Notes under the pieces: generated by a model
The model's database searches: none
Told to the model about the DNA's origin: nothing
What the model saw: only the letters and a program-made list of their open reading frames with translations
DNA from: Pareuzebyella sediminis
GTDB taxonomy: Bacteria; Bacteroidota; Bacteroidia; Flavobacteriales; Flavobacteriaceae
DNA length: 64,000 nt
Direction: 5' to 3'
Assembly (NCBI RefSeq): GCF_008367235.1
Contig: NZ_VTZS01000003.1
Location: 124,001 to 188,000 of the forward strand
In this document: in pieces, positions 17,616 through 27,579 of the stretch
Numbering within the stretch: the first letter of the stretch is position 1
Layout of the letters: every line of letters begins with the position of its first letter
Made by a program: the position numbers and the translations under genes

Positions 17616-18710
17616 TTATACCCGTTCCAGTTTTATAGGATAGGTCTTGTTCGCATTCCACTGACATACATATACGTTCTCATCATCATCAATACATACA
17701 TCATGGCAATGGTGAAAAACAGCTTCTTGCTGTAACATACGCTGCAATTCGCCTTTTTTATATTCAGGGGGTGTTCCCCCGGGATTGGAAACTACGTTGT
17801 TGTCTTTGTCCAATATCGTCACAAAACCAGAATCAGGATTGTTCTGACTCGGATGGGAATTTTTAACGCCTTCCGCAAAATCAATTTTTGAAGACCAACA
17901 TACTCCCGCATATAAGTTATCGTTATGTATAACAGGACGGCATACAAAAGCCCCGGGCAAATAGATTTCTTCGAGGTAATTACCATCTAACGTAAATCTT
18001 TTGAAGCAATTACTGGCCCTAGAAGTCACCAATAATGTGGGGTCGTCCCCTTTCCTGTCATCAATACAGACACCATGAGCCGTTTGAAACTGTTCATTGG
18101 CAGTTCCCCGGCCGTTTCCGATTTTACGAATGAATTCACCTTCTTTAGTAAACTGAAGCACATATTGGGAGCCATATCCATCGGCCACATAAATATCTCC
18201 ATTGGGGCCTATCGTGGTTTCCGTGGGCTTAAAGGAATCTTCTTTTGCATATGCCCCGTACTCGGAAGGGTGACCAAGCAGCATCAATTCGCGCCCATCC
18301 AATGTGGTTTTAATCACCGAACCATCAGTGTCGCAAATGAATAAAAAATCTTTCTCGCCATCGTTCCAGAGAGAAAGACCGTGCCCTCCTTTATAGCGAA
18401 TACCCCATGAATCTAATAGCTTGCCCGACTTGTCATATATCAATACATTGTTATGCGTGTCGTCGCCAACCATCACCAGACGCCCTTTAGAATCCATTAC
18501 CATTTCGTGGCAATTATTGACCGGAGTCCTACTCGGGTCAAGATTGCCCCATTCTTTATGCACTTTATACTTGAAATCACCTTGCCCAATAATTTGTTCA
18601 CCAAGCACAGGTTTTGATTTTCCAATAAAAAAATGAGGGGTCATTACTATTCCCGTGGTGGCCATGGCTGTTTTTTCCATAAAATTTCTTCTATTGATAC
18701 TCTCTTTCAT
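17616..18710 (-). CDS. Tat-exported NHL-repeat six-bladed beta-propeller protein
   Basis: A 364-aa protein starting with a twin-arginine signal (INRRNFMEKTAMATTG). The rest is built of NHL-type repeats, for example KGRLVMVGDDTHNNVLIYDK, GDIYVADGYGSQYVLQFTKEG and ENVYVCQWNANKTYPIKL, and resembles peptidyl-glycine alpha-amidating-lyase-like propellers. Tat export suggests folding or cofactor loading before secretion. Such propellers accompany PVC-type DUF1501/DUF1553 genes in Planctomycetes, with unknown ligands. It follows the DUF1501 gene at 18.8 kb after a 130-nt gap. Confidence 0.82.
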   Translation of the reverse strand: MKESINRRNFMEKTAMATTGIVMTPHFFIGKSKPVLGEQIIGQGDFKYKVHKEWGNLDPSRTPVNNCHEMVMDSKGRLVMVGDDTHNNVLIYDKSGKLLDSWGIRYKGGHGLSLWNDGEKDFLFICDTDGSVIKTTLDGRELMLLGHPSEYGAYAKEDSFKPTETTIGPNGDIYVADGYGSQYVLQFTKEGEFIRKIGNGRGTANEQFQTAHGVCIDDRKGDDPTLLVTSRASNCFKRFTLDGNYLEEIYLPGAFVCRPVIHNDNLYAGVCWSSKIDFAEGVKNSHPSQNNPDSGFVTILDKDNNVVSNPGGTPPEYKKGELQRMLQQEAVFHHCHDVCIDDDENVYVCQWNANKTYPIKLERV

Positions 18711-18840
18711 TACTACTTACTTTTACCCTAAATGAATTATTAATCATAAGAGGTTCAATAGGGATTGAACCCTTGTCTAACAACTCTTGAATATACAACT
18801 ATTTTTAAAAGCGGAACAGGTGGGGCGCTCCAAGTTTATT

Positions 18841-20298
18841 TCAAATCAAAATATCGTTGACGACCCGGCCATGAACATCGGTCAATCGAAAATCACGGCC
18901 TTGAAATCTATAGGTCAAACGCTCATGGTCAAGGCCCAATTGGTTGAGAATCGTAGCCTGAATATCGTGAACATGAACCCTGCCCTTTGTACCTGAATAA
19001 CCGATTTCGTCTGTTTCTCCATAGGTAAATCCCTTTTTTATACCTCCACCGGCCATCCAAATAGTGAAGGCTTCGCTATGATGATCTCGTCCTAAAAAAC
19101 TCTGACCGGTCCGCGCTTCCATCATGGGGGTACGACCAAATTCACCCCCCCAAATAACCAGGGTATCTTCAAGCATACCACGTTGCTTCAAATCTTTCAG
19201 AAGGGCCGCCATAGGTCGATCTACTTGCATACATTTTCTTCTTAGACCTTCTCCTACGCCACCGCCAGGTCCAGCTCCGTGCATGTCCCAACCATTATCG
19301 TATAGTTGTACAAAACGAACTCCATTTTCTACCAATCGACGTGCCAAGAGGCAATTGTTCGCAAATGAATTTTTGCCGGGTGTGACCCCGTACATGTCTT
19401 GTATATAACCGGGTTCGCTATCGATATTCATCACTTTCGGAACGGAAGTCTGCATCTTAAAGGCCATTTCATATTGTGAAATTCGCGTCAAAATTTCCGG
19501 GTCCTGGGCTTCTTGATATTCCAGCTCATTAATTTTATTGATAATATCTACGGATTTTTTCCGCATCTTACTATCCACCCCATTAGGATTCTTAAGATTC
19601 TGTACTGGCGTACCCGTTGATTGGCATTGAACGCCCTGATGTACGGTGGGTAAGAAACCACTCCCCCAGAGGCGTTTGCCTCCTGTGGGACCTCCGGCGG
19701 AAAGCAAAACCACAAAACCAGGCAGATTCTCGTTCGGAGACCCGAGGCCGTAAGTAACCCACCCGCCCAAACTGGGCCGCCCTGTTCTCGGCGATCCGGT
19801 CTGCATTAAAAACTGGGCGGGTGCATGGTTGAACTCATCGGTGTGTACCGATTTTAGAAAAGTAACCTCATCCACAACTTCGGCAAATTGGGGCAAATAA
19901 TCGGATACCCAGGTACGCGATTCCCCAAATTGTTTAAAAGTGCTTTGTGGACCTAACATTTGAGGTACGCCCCTAATAAATGCGAAGCGTTTACCCTCGA
20001 GCAACGAAGGCGGACAAGACTGCCCGTTCATCTTTTGAAGCTCCGGTTTGTAATCAAAAAGTTCCAACTGTGAAGGGGCCCCGGCCATATGCAAATAAAT
20101 CACATGTTTTGCCTTCGGTACAAAATGTGGCATTCCGGAGCCCCCTTGTGAAGACCATGAATTTTTAGCGAAAAGGTCTGCCCCGCCCATCATCGAACCC
20201 AGTGTAACGGCTCCCATTCCGGTCACACATTTTTTTAGAAAATGCCTTCGGGTGTTGTATTCGCTTTGCCTAAAATGTGCTTCGTTTAAAATATCCAT
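18841..20298 (-). CDS. DUF1501 protein, Tat-exported (alkaline-phosphatase superfamily)
   Basis: A 485-aa protein with a Tat signal (NTRRHFLKKC, Arg17-Arg18). The body matches DUF1501, a family placed in the alkaline-phosphatase/sulfatase clan: KHVIYLHMAGAPSQLELFDYKP at the N terminus, DNGWDMHG in the middle, and TLVIWGGEFGRTPMMEA and GRDHHSEAFTIWMAGGGIKKG near the C terminus supply Asp/His metal-type residues. There is no formylglycine motif. DUF1501 genes almost always follow a PSD1 (DUF1549/DUF1553) gene, as here with a 3-nt gap. The reaction is not established. Confidence 0.9.
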   Translation of the reverse strand: MDILNEAHFRQSEYNTRRHFLKKCVTGMGAVTLGSMMGGADLFAKNSWSSQGGSGMPHFVPKAKHVIYLHMAGAPSQLELFDYKPELQKMNGQSCPPSLLEGKRFAFIRGVPQMLGPQSTFKQFGESRTWVSDYLPQFAEVVDEVTFLKSVHTDEFNHAPAQFLMQTGSPRTGRPSLGGWVTYGLGSPNENLPGFVVLLSAGGPTGGKRLWGSGFLPTVHQGVQCQSTGTPVQNLKNPNGVDSKMRKKSVDIINKINELEYQEAQDPEILTRISQYEMAFKMQTSVPKVMNIDSEPGYIQDMYGVTPGKNSFANNCLLARRLVENGVRFVQLYDNGWDMHGAGPGGGVGEGLRRKCMQVDRPMAALLKDLKQRGMLEDTLVIWGGEFGRTPMMEARTGQSFLGRDHHSEAFTIWMAGGGIKKGFTYGETDEIGYSGTKGRVHVHDIQATILNQLGLDHERLTYRFQGRDFRLTDVHGRVVNDILI

Positions 20299-20301
20299 GG
20301 G

Positions 20302-23073
20302 TTACCCTTTTACGATAAATTCATCTAAGTTCAACAAGGTATTGGCAACAATGGCAAGTGCCGCCAATTTATACTTTTCCTCGCCCATTCTTTCAATTGC
20401 AGCTTTTGGAAAGTCCGCCTCCTTCTCCTGTTGCATAAAATGTTCTTGGGCCTCTTGATAGAGTTCTTTCAATAACAAGAGTTTTTCATCGCTTATCTTT
20501 CGCCCCATTACCTTGGCATACCCAAATATCAATTGTTTTTCATAGTCCGGATCGGCTTCCATCATTTGTAACGCCAACGCATTCGATGCTTCAAAAAACG
20601 TTTCGTCGTTCAATAGGTTTAGGGCCTGCAACGGGGTATTGGTACGAATACGGCGCGATGTACAAACTGATCGGTCCGGACTATCAAAGGTAATCATTTC
20701 ATTAGGTGGTGTCACCCGCTTCCATAAGGTGTAGAGCGAACGCCGGTATTTCGCAGAATCACCTTTGACCGCCCAATCGGGAACTCCCGTCCATCCTCCA
20801 TCAACACTACTATTAATGACACTTGGGCCACCCACTAAAGGATTTAACAACCCGCTTACGGTCAAAACTTGATCTCGTATCTGCTCGGCCGATAAGCGTG
20901 TTCTGAACCCTCGGGAAAGCCATTGGTTTCGAGGATCATTTTCGATTTTTTCAATGTCTGCATCTGATGATTGTCGGTACGTTGCCGAAAGCACCAATTC
21001 ACGAAGTAGCGGCTTTACATGCCAATCATGGGTCTTTTCAAACCGAACCGCCATCCAGTCCAACAATTCAGGATGGGTCGGTTTTTCACCTTGCGTACCG
21101 AATTCTTCCATGGACTCGACCAATCCGAAGCCAAAAAGCTGTTCCCAAAAACGGTTGACCGCTACCCTTGCGGCCAACGGGTTTTTAGCACTAAGCATCC
21201 ATTGGGCAAATGCCAAACGGTCGTTTGGCTCTTCTGCTTCAGGATACCCATATATGTTGGGAATACCACGCTCCACTTCGTTCCCCAAAGTCAACCAACT
21301 ACCACGTTCGAACAAATGCGTCTTACGAGCTTCGGTCACTGGTAATTCTTGAATAATGGGTGTAGAAGTGGCAGGAATTTCAGCCAATCTCTTAAGCTTT
21401 TGATTAAAAGCAGTACTATATAATTCCATTCGAGGTTCTCTTTCGTAAAACCTCATCTTATCTAAATAAAAAAGATGGCCATCATACCGTTCTCCTTTAA
21501 AAAATCTCAAGTATATATCATGTTTGCCCTCGGTGGCAGCAATGGCTGCCTTAAATTCACGGGTATTATTTTTATGATCGACACCCTTTTGGGAGCCACC
21601 CGTTTTAGTAATCTTTACTGCACCTATTTTTTTCCCGTTCAATGAATCTAGGTGGACCGCAATATCACCTGCATAGCCAATAGTCGCCGAGGCAAAAAAG
21701 CCGATTTCATCGACATTTTTGAGGTCAATCTGATCGTACTTGACCCAAGAACTGTCTTGTACCTGCCATAGCAAACTCAAACTTTCATCCAATTCAATAA
21801 ACGGACTCGACTCATAAAAAGACTCTGCCTCATGTATTCGGTAACCGAGCCGGGTTAGCACCGCTTCCTTTTCCTCGTACAGATACGACGATTTTGGTGC
21901 TATATCTTCGGGTAAAAGTTCGGCATCAATATAAGTCAGAAGTGATTCTACTTCTTTTTTATTTTCTTCGGAATATGTAAAAATTTTAGGCTCCTCAAAA
22001 TAGGAATCATTGTCTTTGGCATTATTGAAAAATGCCATGGATTGGTAAAACTCTTCATGTCGAAATGGATCATAAGGATGGCTATGGCATTGCACACATG
22101 ACATCGTGGTACCTTGCCAAACTTCGTAGGTGGTCGCCACTCTTTCGACTACGGCGGCTATACGAAACTCCTCATTATCGGTACCTCCCTCATCATTGGC
22201 CAAAGTATTTCTATGGAACGCCGTAGCAATCAATTGTTGTTCGGTAGGATTAGGCAAAAGATCTCCGGCCAATTGTTCAATAGAAAACTGATCAAATGGC
22301 ATGTCATCATTAAAAGCATTGATTACATAATCCCTGAATTTCCATATCTCACGATTGGAATCTTTCTCATAGCCTTTGGAATCAGCATATCGGGCCAAAT
22401 CCATCCACATCGCCGCCCAACGCTCACCAAAATGTGGTGAGGCCAATAATTTATCCACTTCTTTTTCATAGGCATCCGCAGCCCTGTTTTCCATATAGGT
22501 CTCAACTTCTTCCAAAGTCGGAGGTATTCCGATAAGATCAAGGTAAAGTCTTCTCAACAAGGTGGCTTTATCGGCCTCAGGGGAAGGGTACAATTCTTTC
22601 TCCCTCATTTTCGCATAAACGAATTGGTCGATCTCGTTTTTAGGCCAAGACAGGCTATCTATGACAGGAGGGTCGATGTTCCTTTTTGGAGGGATATACG
22701 CCCAATGTTTCTCCCATTTGGCGCCTTGGTCTATCCATCTTTTGACAATATCTATCTCTGCGGATGAAAGGGGAGCGGCATCTTGCGGCATGCGCAACTC
22801 CGCATCTTCATGCACCAAACGTTTGTAGAGTTCGCTGCTTTCTGCCTTACCCCGAACAATAGCCTGCTTGCCAGATTCTGTACGGGCAAAGGCATCCTCT
22901 TCAAAAAGAAGGCTAAAACCCCCATTCGCTTTCACGCCACCATGGCACCGTAAGCACTTGGCATTCAAAATTGGGCGAACATCTCGGTTATAGCTTATTA
23001 TGTCGGAGGTTGATTCTTGACAAGAACCCAACCACATCAAACATAGTACAACGACTGTTAGTTTAAAGCTCAT
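20302..23073 (-). CDS. PSD1-type lipoprotein: cytochrome-like domain, DUF1549, CBM6-like domain, DUF1553
   Basis: A 923-aa Planctomycete-type protein. MSFKLTVVVLCLMWLGSC is a lipoprotein signal (Cys18). A PSCyt1 haem-type domain follows with CLRCH at 40-44, then DUF1549 (from about 125) with a second CxxCH (CVQCH, 326-330). A beta-sandwich insertion at about 412-546 (IHEAESFYESS to LDKMRFYE) looks like a CBM6-type carbohydrate-binding module. DUF1553 fills the C-terminal third (NPLAARVAVNRFWEQLFG, NTPLQALNLLNDETF). The two CxxCH motifs suggest covalent haem, though haem loading is unproven for the family. It is paired with the DUF1501 gene 3 nt downstream and is a paralogue of the protein at 24.6-27.4 kb. 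Confidence 0.9.
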   Translation of the reverse strand: MSFKLTVVVLCLMWLGSCQESTSDIISYNRDVRPILNAKCLRCHGGVKANGGFSLLFEEDAFARTESGKQAIVRGKAESSELYKRLVHEDAELRMPQDAAPLSSAEIDIVKRWIDQGAKWEKHWAYIPPKRNIDPPVIDSLSWPKNEIDQFVYAKMREKELYPSPEADKATLLRRLYLDLIGIPPTLEEVETYMENRAADAYEKEVDKLLASPHFGERWAAMWMDLARYADSKGYEKDSNREIWKFRDYVINAFNDDMPFDQFSIEQLAGDLLPNPTEQQLIATAFHRNTLANDEGGTDNEEFRIAAVVERVATTYEVWQGTTMSCVQCHSHPYDPFRHEEFYQSMAFFNNAKDNDSYFEEPKIFTYSEENKKEVESLLTYIDAELLPEDIAPKSSYLYEEKEAVLTRLGYRIHEAESFYESSPFIELDESLSLLWQVQDSSWVKYDQIDLKNVDEIGFFASATIGYAGDIAVHLDSLNGKKIGAVKITKTGGSQKGVDHKNNTREFKAAIAATEGKHDIYLRFFKGERYDGHLFYLDKMRFYEREPRMELYSTAFNQKLKRLAEIPATSTPIIQELPVTEARKTHLFERGSWLTLGNEVERGIPNIYGYPEAEEPNDRLAFAQWMLSAKNPLAARVAVNRFWEQLFGFGLVESMEEFGTQGEKPTHPELLDWMAVRFEKTHDWHVKPLLRELVLSATYRQSSDADIEKIENDPRNQWLSRGFRTRLSAEQIRDQVLTVSGLLNPLVGGPSVINSSVDGGWTGVPDWAVKGDSAKYRRSLYTLWKRVTPPNEMITFDSPDRSVCTSRRIRTNTPLQALNLLNDETFFEASNALALQMMEADPDYEKQLIFGYAKVMGRKISDEKLLLLKELYQEAQEHFMQQEKEADFPKAAIERMGEEKYKLAALAIVANTLLNLDEFIVKG

Positions 23074-23093
23074 GGTAAGCTTGTGTTTTACTT

Positions 23094-24554
23094 CTATGAA
23101 GAGGCCGTCTGTATAGTAGCTGTCTTGCCGAATAAATCAAGAATAGGTTTGCCATGACCATCAGGAGTGGTATAGAAAGGTCTTCCCTCTATGGTGTAAT
23201 GTGTTTCGGGATGGATGCCCAATGCATGGTATATCGACTGATGTACCTGATCGATTACCACAGGGTTTTCAATAGAGGAACAAGGCCTTTCATCCGCTGT
23301 TTTACCATATACCAACCCTTTTTCAACACCGCCTCCCCACATGAGTATCGAACTGCCATCGGTAAAATGCCGATGCATTCCATAAAATTTTTCGTCTTCA
23401 ATGACATCGGGTTGCGCCACCTGATCTTTGACCTGTTCGCCAGGCCGCCCTTCCATTATGGCATCTCTACTAAACTCACTGGCTAAAATAATCAATGTGC
23501 GATCTAAATGGCCGCTCTCATCCAAATCTTTTACCAATTGAGCAATTGGGCGATCAATAAGTTCTTTCATCTTGACCAGACGTGTATGTCCGTTTTCATG
23601 GGTATCCCATCCTAAAAAGGGTTCATATTCCGTGGAAACGCTAATAAACCGTCCCCCGTTCATGGCCAATCTTTTGGCCAAAAGGCATCCCAAACCAAAG
23701 CGACCGGTATTATACGTGTCATAGACCTCCTTTGGTTCTTGGGATAGATCGAACACTTTTGCTTCAGGAGAGTTTAACAGCCGATATGATTGTTCCATGG
23801 AGCGCATCAAAGACTCGCGCTGATAATCGCTACCCTCTTCCATCATTTTACTCTTGTTGGCCAACTCTTTATACAGTTTGTATCGGGCTTCAAATCGTTC
23901 AAGGGACATACCTTGAGGTGGACGTACGCTTTCCAATCCACCGGAAGGGTCGGGTATCAAAAAAGGACCGTACTCCGTTCCCAAAAATCCTGCGGAATGA
24001 AAAGCTTTTAGCTCCTCCGCCTCACCTACGGTAAACCGTTGTCCCATGGCAATAAATGGGGGAATTACCGGATTGGCCGGGCCAAGTTCTTTGGAGATCC
24101 ATGCCCCTATGTGCGGTGCTTGAACAGATTGAGGAGGTTCATAACAGGTATGCCAGTGATATTGATGTCGCGTATGTAAAATATGTCCTAGATCAGCCGA
24201 TTTGTAGGAACGGATGATGGCTCCCTTGTCCATCACTCCCGCCATCGATTCCAGACCTTTTGAAAAATAAAGGCCGTCAACAGCAGTAGGTATTTTTGGA
24301 AAGGTACTCAGTACCCTTTTACTTTCCACCCCCTTTTCATAAGGCACATAGGCTTTAGGGTCGAAGGTCTCGGTATGGGCCATTCCCCCGGCCATCCATA
24401 ATAAAATTACAGTATCGGCCGTAGAGGGAATCTTCGGAACCGACTTCGAACACGAGCTCAAGAAGCTCGCCATTGGAATGGTGGTAGCCGAAGCCGCCAA
24501 ACTGGCCGCCGTCATTTTTTTAATAAAATCCCTTCGTGGGTTATGTGTTTCCAT
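23094..24554 (-). CDS. second DUF1501 protein, Tat signal with possible lipobox
   Basis: A 486-aa DUF1501 protein, a paralogue of the one at 18.8 kb. The N terminus has NPRRDFIKKM (Arg7-Arg8) and then FLSSC, so it may be a Tat-exported lipoprotein. Recognisable blocks are VILLWMAGGMAHTETFDPKA, GWDTHENGH, TLIILASEFSRDA and HFTDGSSILMWGGGVEKGLV. The arrangement of His and Asp residues resembles alkaline-phosphatase-superfamily metal sites, without a visible Ser/Thr/formylglycine nucleophile. It lies 59 nt downstream of the membrane PSD1-like gene and 20 nt upstream of the next PSD1 gene, so all four appear cotranscribed. Confidence 0.88.
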   Translation of the reverse strand: METHNPRRDFIKKMTAASLAASATTIPMASFLSSCSKSVPKIPSTADTVILLWMAGGMAHTETFDPKAYVPYEKGVESKRVLSTFPKIPTAVDGLYFSKGLESMAGVMDKGAIIRSYKSADLGHILHTRHQYHWHTCYEPPQSVQAPHIGAWISKELGPANPVIPPFIAMGQRFTVGEAEELKAFHSAGFLGTEYGPFLIPDPSGGLESVRPPQGMSLERFEARYKLYKELANKSKMMEEGSDYQRESLMRSMEQSYRLLNSPEAKVFDLSQEPKEVYDTYNTGRFGLGCLLAKRLAMNGGRFISVSTEYEPFLGWDTHENGHTRLVKMKELIDRPIAQLVKDLDESGHLDRTLIILASEFSRDAIMEGRPGEQVKDQVAQPDVIEDEKFYGMHRHFTDGSSILMWGGGVEKGLVYGKTADERPCSSIENPVVIDQVHQSIYHALGIHPETHYTIEGRPFYTTPDGHGKPILDLFGKTATIQTASS

Positions 24555-24613
24555 AGCTTTTATATTGCATTATAATGTATGGCGCGTCGTTTTATTTTTA
24601 GTTTAATCCAAGC

Positions 24614-27448
24614 TCAATTTATAAACTGGAATTCCGGTAAAATCAATGTTGACCAAAAAATATCTTGTAGGCTTTCCTTTTGAGGGTTATCCCCTAAAAC
24701 ACCCAACAACAATTCCTTTTCCCCCTCCGAGGGATTTCGCCCCAATGATTTTTGATACAAATTTATCACTATTTCTTGGCTATCATGCTTATACCGGTCT
24801 AACCAAAGTGCAGCCCCTTCTTCTAGAACCCCATTGAAGAATTCGCCATTGGTCAACTCCAAGGCCTGCAATAAGGTCGCCTGTTCATCACGTGAAGTCG
24901 CCACATTTTCACGAGTCGGCCTGCCAAGGGCTTTCATAAAAGGGTGTTGTTTTACAAGGCTGGCCCTGGCAAACCCACCATTTCGATCTTTGAACGTAAA
25001 GTCGACCAATTTTCCCCAGTTCGACGTACCATAATTTCTGACATTGCTCCATGCCGTATCGTCAAAGATAGTATTGGTCCAAGCTTCATCGGGGGCTTCC
25101 GCAGTACTTTTCCAGGTTGTATCGGAATCTACCATCAATTGATCACCATTTTCAAAATCGATTTTCATTGAAAACAGAATCCCGGCCGGATTGGCAATGG
25201 TTCCTTCATTTACACCTTCAATGGCAATAACGTTCTCTCCTCTCTTCAAAAACCGCTTCACATCAAGCTTACCTACCCGTTTCCAATCTTCACCATCCGC
25301 TATTCTTTCTCCATTGAGATACATGACATATGCATGGTCGACCGAAATCAAGGCGTTGGCCTCTTCAATATTCATGGCCGGAAGAACGATGGATTTTCTA
25401 AAATAGCGTTTGCCTGGTTCTGGCAGTACATCACGATCGAACTTGATTTCTCGGTGCCAAATACGTTGTGCAGATTGTTTTTCGCCCTCAGGATTATATT
25501 CTACGGCCTGATAGACGGGAAAGACTACTTGGCTCACAGCATCCGAGAACTGCTCCGCGCTCAAACGTCGCAACAATGGACCTTCGAACACATAGTTGGC
25601 CTTGACCTCTTCTTGTTTCTCGTAATGAGCCGTTGGCAATTGATATGCTTTTGAAGTCATAATGCGCCGAATAAGATGTTTGAGGTCGCGCCCGGACTCT
25701 ATGAAATCAGAGGCTACCCAATCCAGTAAATCGGCATCCCAGGGGGTATTGTCCATCTCATCCAAGGGTTCGATGATGCCACGGCCCATTAAACGATCCC
25801 AAAAACGATTGGTTATGGTACGATATAACCTTCCATTTTCAGGTTTTACCATAATTTCCGAAAGCTTTGAAAGGCGTTCTTCGATAGTTGAACCATCAAC
25901 TACACCCAACTCAGGATACAAAAAATTCACTTTGGCCATTTTACCCAAGGGCTTATCACAGCGATTTAATTCTAGTACCGAATCGGCAAAAATAGAAGCA
26001 AAACCATACGACTGTTCCAGTGTAAGATTGCTTACAAAACTGTTATGACATGAGGCGCATTTGACATTTACCCCTAGCAATGATTGCCCGATGTTTTGTG
26101 CCGCTTGCATTTCGGTACGCTGACTGGCATTCACCACCCCGCGCCATTCAATCCCTTTTATAAAGCCTTCGGAGCTCTCGTCCGGATTGACAAGTTCACT
26201 GACGATACGGTCATAACTCTTATTATTCAACAGGGAGGTATAGAGCCAATCGGTAATTTGCTTTCTCCCTCCGGTAATGAACCCCGTTCCGCTATAATCG
26301 TTTCTCAACAAATCGTTCCAAAAGCTAAGCCAATGCTGTGTATAGTTATGGTCGTCGGCCAAAAGGGTGTCGATAAGTGCCGTTCTTTTATCAGGTCGCG
26401 AATCATCAATAAAATCGGAAATGGCCTCGGGCTGGGGCAAAAGTCCAACTACATCTAAATAGGCACGCCGTATGAATGTTCTGTCGTCTACAACTTCCGG
26501 CCAATCGATGTCTTGATCTTTAAAGTAGGTATCGATTAGCTTGTCGACCGGGTGCTTTTCTTCCGACTCCGGCAATTCGGGCCTGACCAAGGTCAACTCG
26601 GCCTCGGGAAACACTTTTAACGCCTGATCCGACCAATGTGCCCCATCTTTGATCCACATTTTGATAAGGGATATTTCACTCTTCTTAAGGACTTTCCCTT
26701 TCTTTGGCATCACGTCATCATGGTTTGGGGAAAGGGTTATTCGCTTGTAGAGTTCACTTTCTTCCGGGTTTCCTGGGATAATGACCTCTCCGGACTCTCC
26801 TCCTTTAAAGACCCCTTCCTTATTCTCGAGTACAAGTTCACCCTTCTTTTTGTTCTCACTATGACATTGATAGCAATTATGGGCAAAAATGGCCCTAACC
26901 TGCAAATTCAATTGGTCTTTTTGGACGTTCGAAATCGAATCTGAATTCTTGAGTTCAGCCAAAAGAGCAGCCCCCTTGCTATCGTCATAACCCTCGGAAT
27001 TGCCGGGTAAGACACTAGTCAAGAAATCTTCTCCATGCGTAAGGTTGGCACCGAGATGACCTGCAATGGTAAGTAATACTACCGTTATCGTAAGTGCCGC
27101 CCTATATCCACGAAAGTCCGACAATTTTCCTTTCAGGGTACGTTGGAGGAGCAAAACGGTAATGATTGCTAAAACAGCCGTAGCTATTCCTACATATTGA
27201 TGGTTGTCTACCAGATTGCCGCTATACTCATCTTGGGTGCGTAGTAGCCATCCTAAGAGGGCGGAAAGAATCGCCGAAATTGTACCTAGGTACACCATCC
27301 AACGAATTCCCTCGCGCAGCCCCTGCCGTCTGCCTCCCAGCGTCAACATTTCCATAAAGAATGCGACCACCAACAAACCAATGGGGAAGTGTACCAACAA
27401 AGGATGCAGACGCCCTAAAAATTGAAATATCCAATCAAAGTCTTCCAT
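24614..27448 (-). CDS. membrane-anchored PSD1-like protein: DUF2231-type membrane region, CxxCH, DUF1549/DUF1553, sugar-binding-like domain
   Basis: A 944-aa protein from the ATG at 27448; a TTG 12 nt upstream is also in frame. Four hydrophobic helices fill the first ~135 residues (LHPLLVHFPIGLLVVAF first), as in DUF2231-type membrane domains. A cytochrome-like domain (CYQCH, 192-196) and DUF1549 with CASCH (464-468) follow. DUF1553 blocks (YRTITNRFWDRLMGRG) flank a galactose-binding-like beta-sandwich at about 665-810 (YVMYLNGERIADG, ENVIAIEGVN). It is the membrane counterpart of the lipoprotein PSD1 downstream and could relay electrons to a membrane acceptor (inference). First gene after susD, with a 131-nt gap. 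Confidence 0.87.
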   Translation of the reverse strand: MEDFDWIFQFLGRLHPLLVHFPIGLLVVAFFMEMLTLGGRRQGLREGIRWMVYLGTISAILSALLGWLLRTQDEYSGNLVDNHQYVGIATAVLAIITVLLLQRTLKGKLSDFRGYRAALTITVVLLTIAGHLGANLTHGEDFLTSVLPGNSEGYDDSKGAALLAELKNSDSISNVQKDQLNLQVRAIFAHNCYQCHSENKKKGELVLENKEGVFKGGESGEVIIPGNPEESELYKRITLSPNHDDVMPKKGKVLKKSEISLIKMWIKDGAHWSDQALKVFPEAELTLVRPELPESEEKHPVDKLIDTYFKDQDIDWPEVVDDRTFIRRAYLDVVGLLPQPEAISDFIDDSRPDKRTALIDTLLADDHNYTQHWLSFWNDLLRNDYSGTGFITGGRKQITDWLYTSLLNNKSYDRIVSELVNPDESSEGFIKGIEWRGVVNASQRTEMQAAQNIGQSLLGVNVKCASCHNSFVSNLTLEQSYGFASIFADSVLELNRCDKPLGKMAKVNFLYPELGVVDGSTIEERLSKLSEIMVKPENGRLYRTITNRFWDRLMGRGIIEPLDEMDNTPWDADLLDWVASDFIESGRDLKHLIRRIMTSKAYQLPTAHYEKQEEVKANYVFEGPLLRRLSAEQFSDAVSQVVFPVYQAVEYNPEGEKQSAQRIWHREIKFDRDVLPEPGKRYFRKSIVLPAMNIEEANALISVDHAYVMYLNGERIADGEDWKRVGKLDVKRFLKRGENVIAIEGVNEGTIANPAGILFSMKIDFENGDQLMVDSDTTWKSTAEAPDEAWTNTIFDDTAWSNVRNYGTSNWGKLVDFTFKDRNGGFARASLVKQHPFMKALGRPTRENVATSRDEQATLLQALELTNGEFFNGVLEEGAALWLDRYKHDSQEIVINLYQKSLGRNPSEGEKELLLGVLGDNPQKESLQDIFWSTLILPEFQFIN

Positions 27449-27579
27449 ATTATTTAGCAAATTTTTCTATCATCATCTATCTCCATTGCCCAAACCAACA
27501 TAATTAGACCTATTTCTACAATAAGGTCCTTAGGGCAACTAAATTCATTAAAATACTAATTTACAAGTATAATTAAGAG

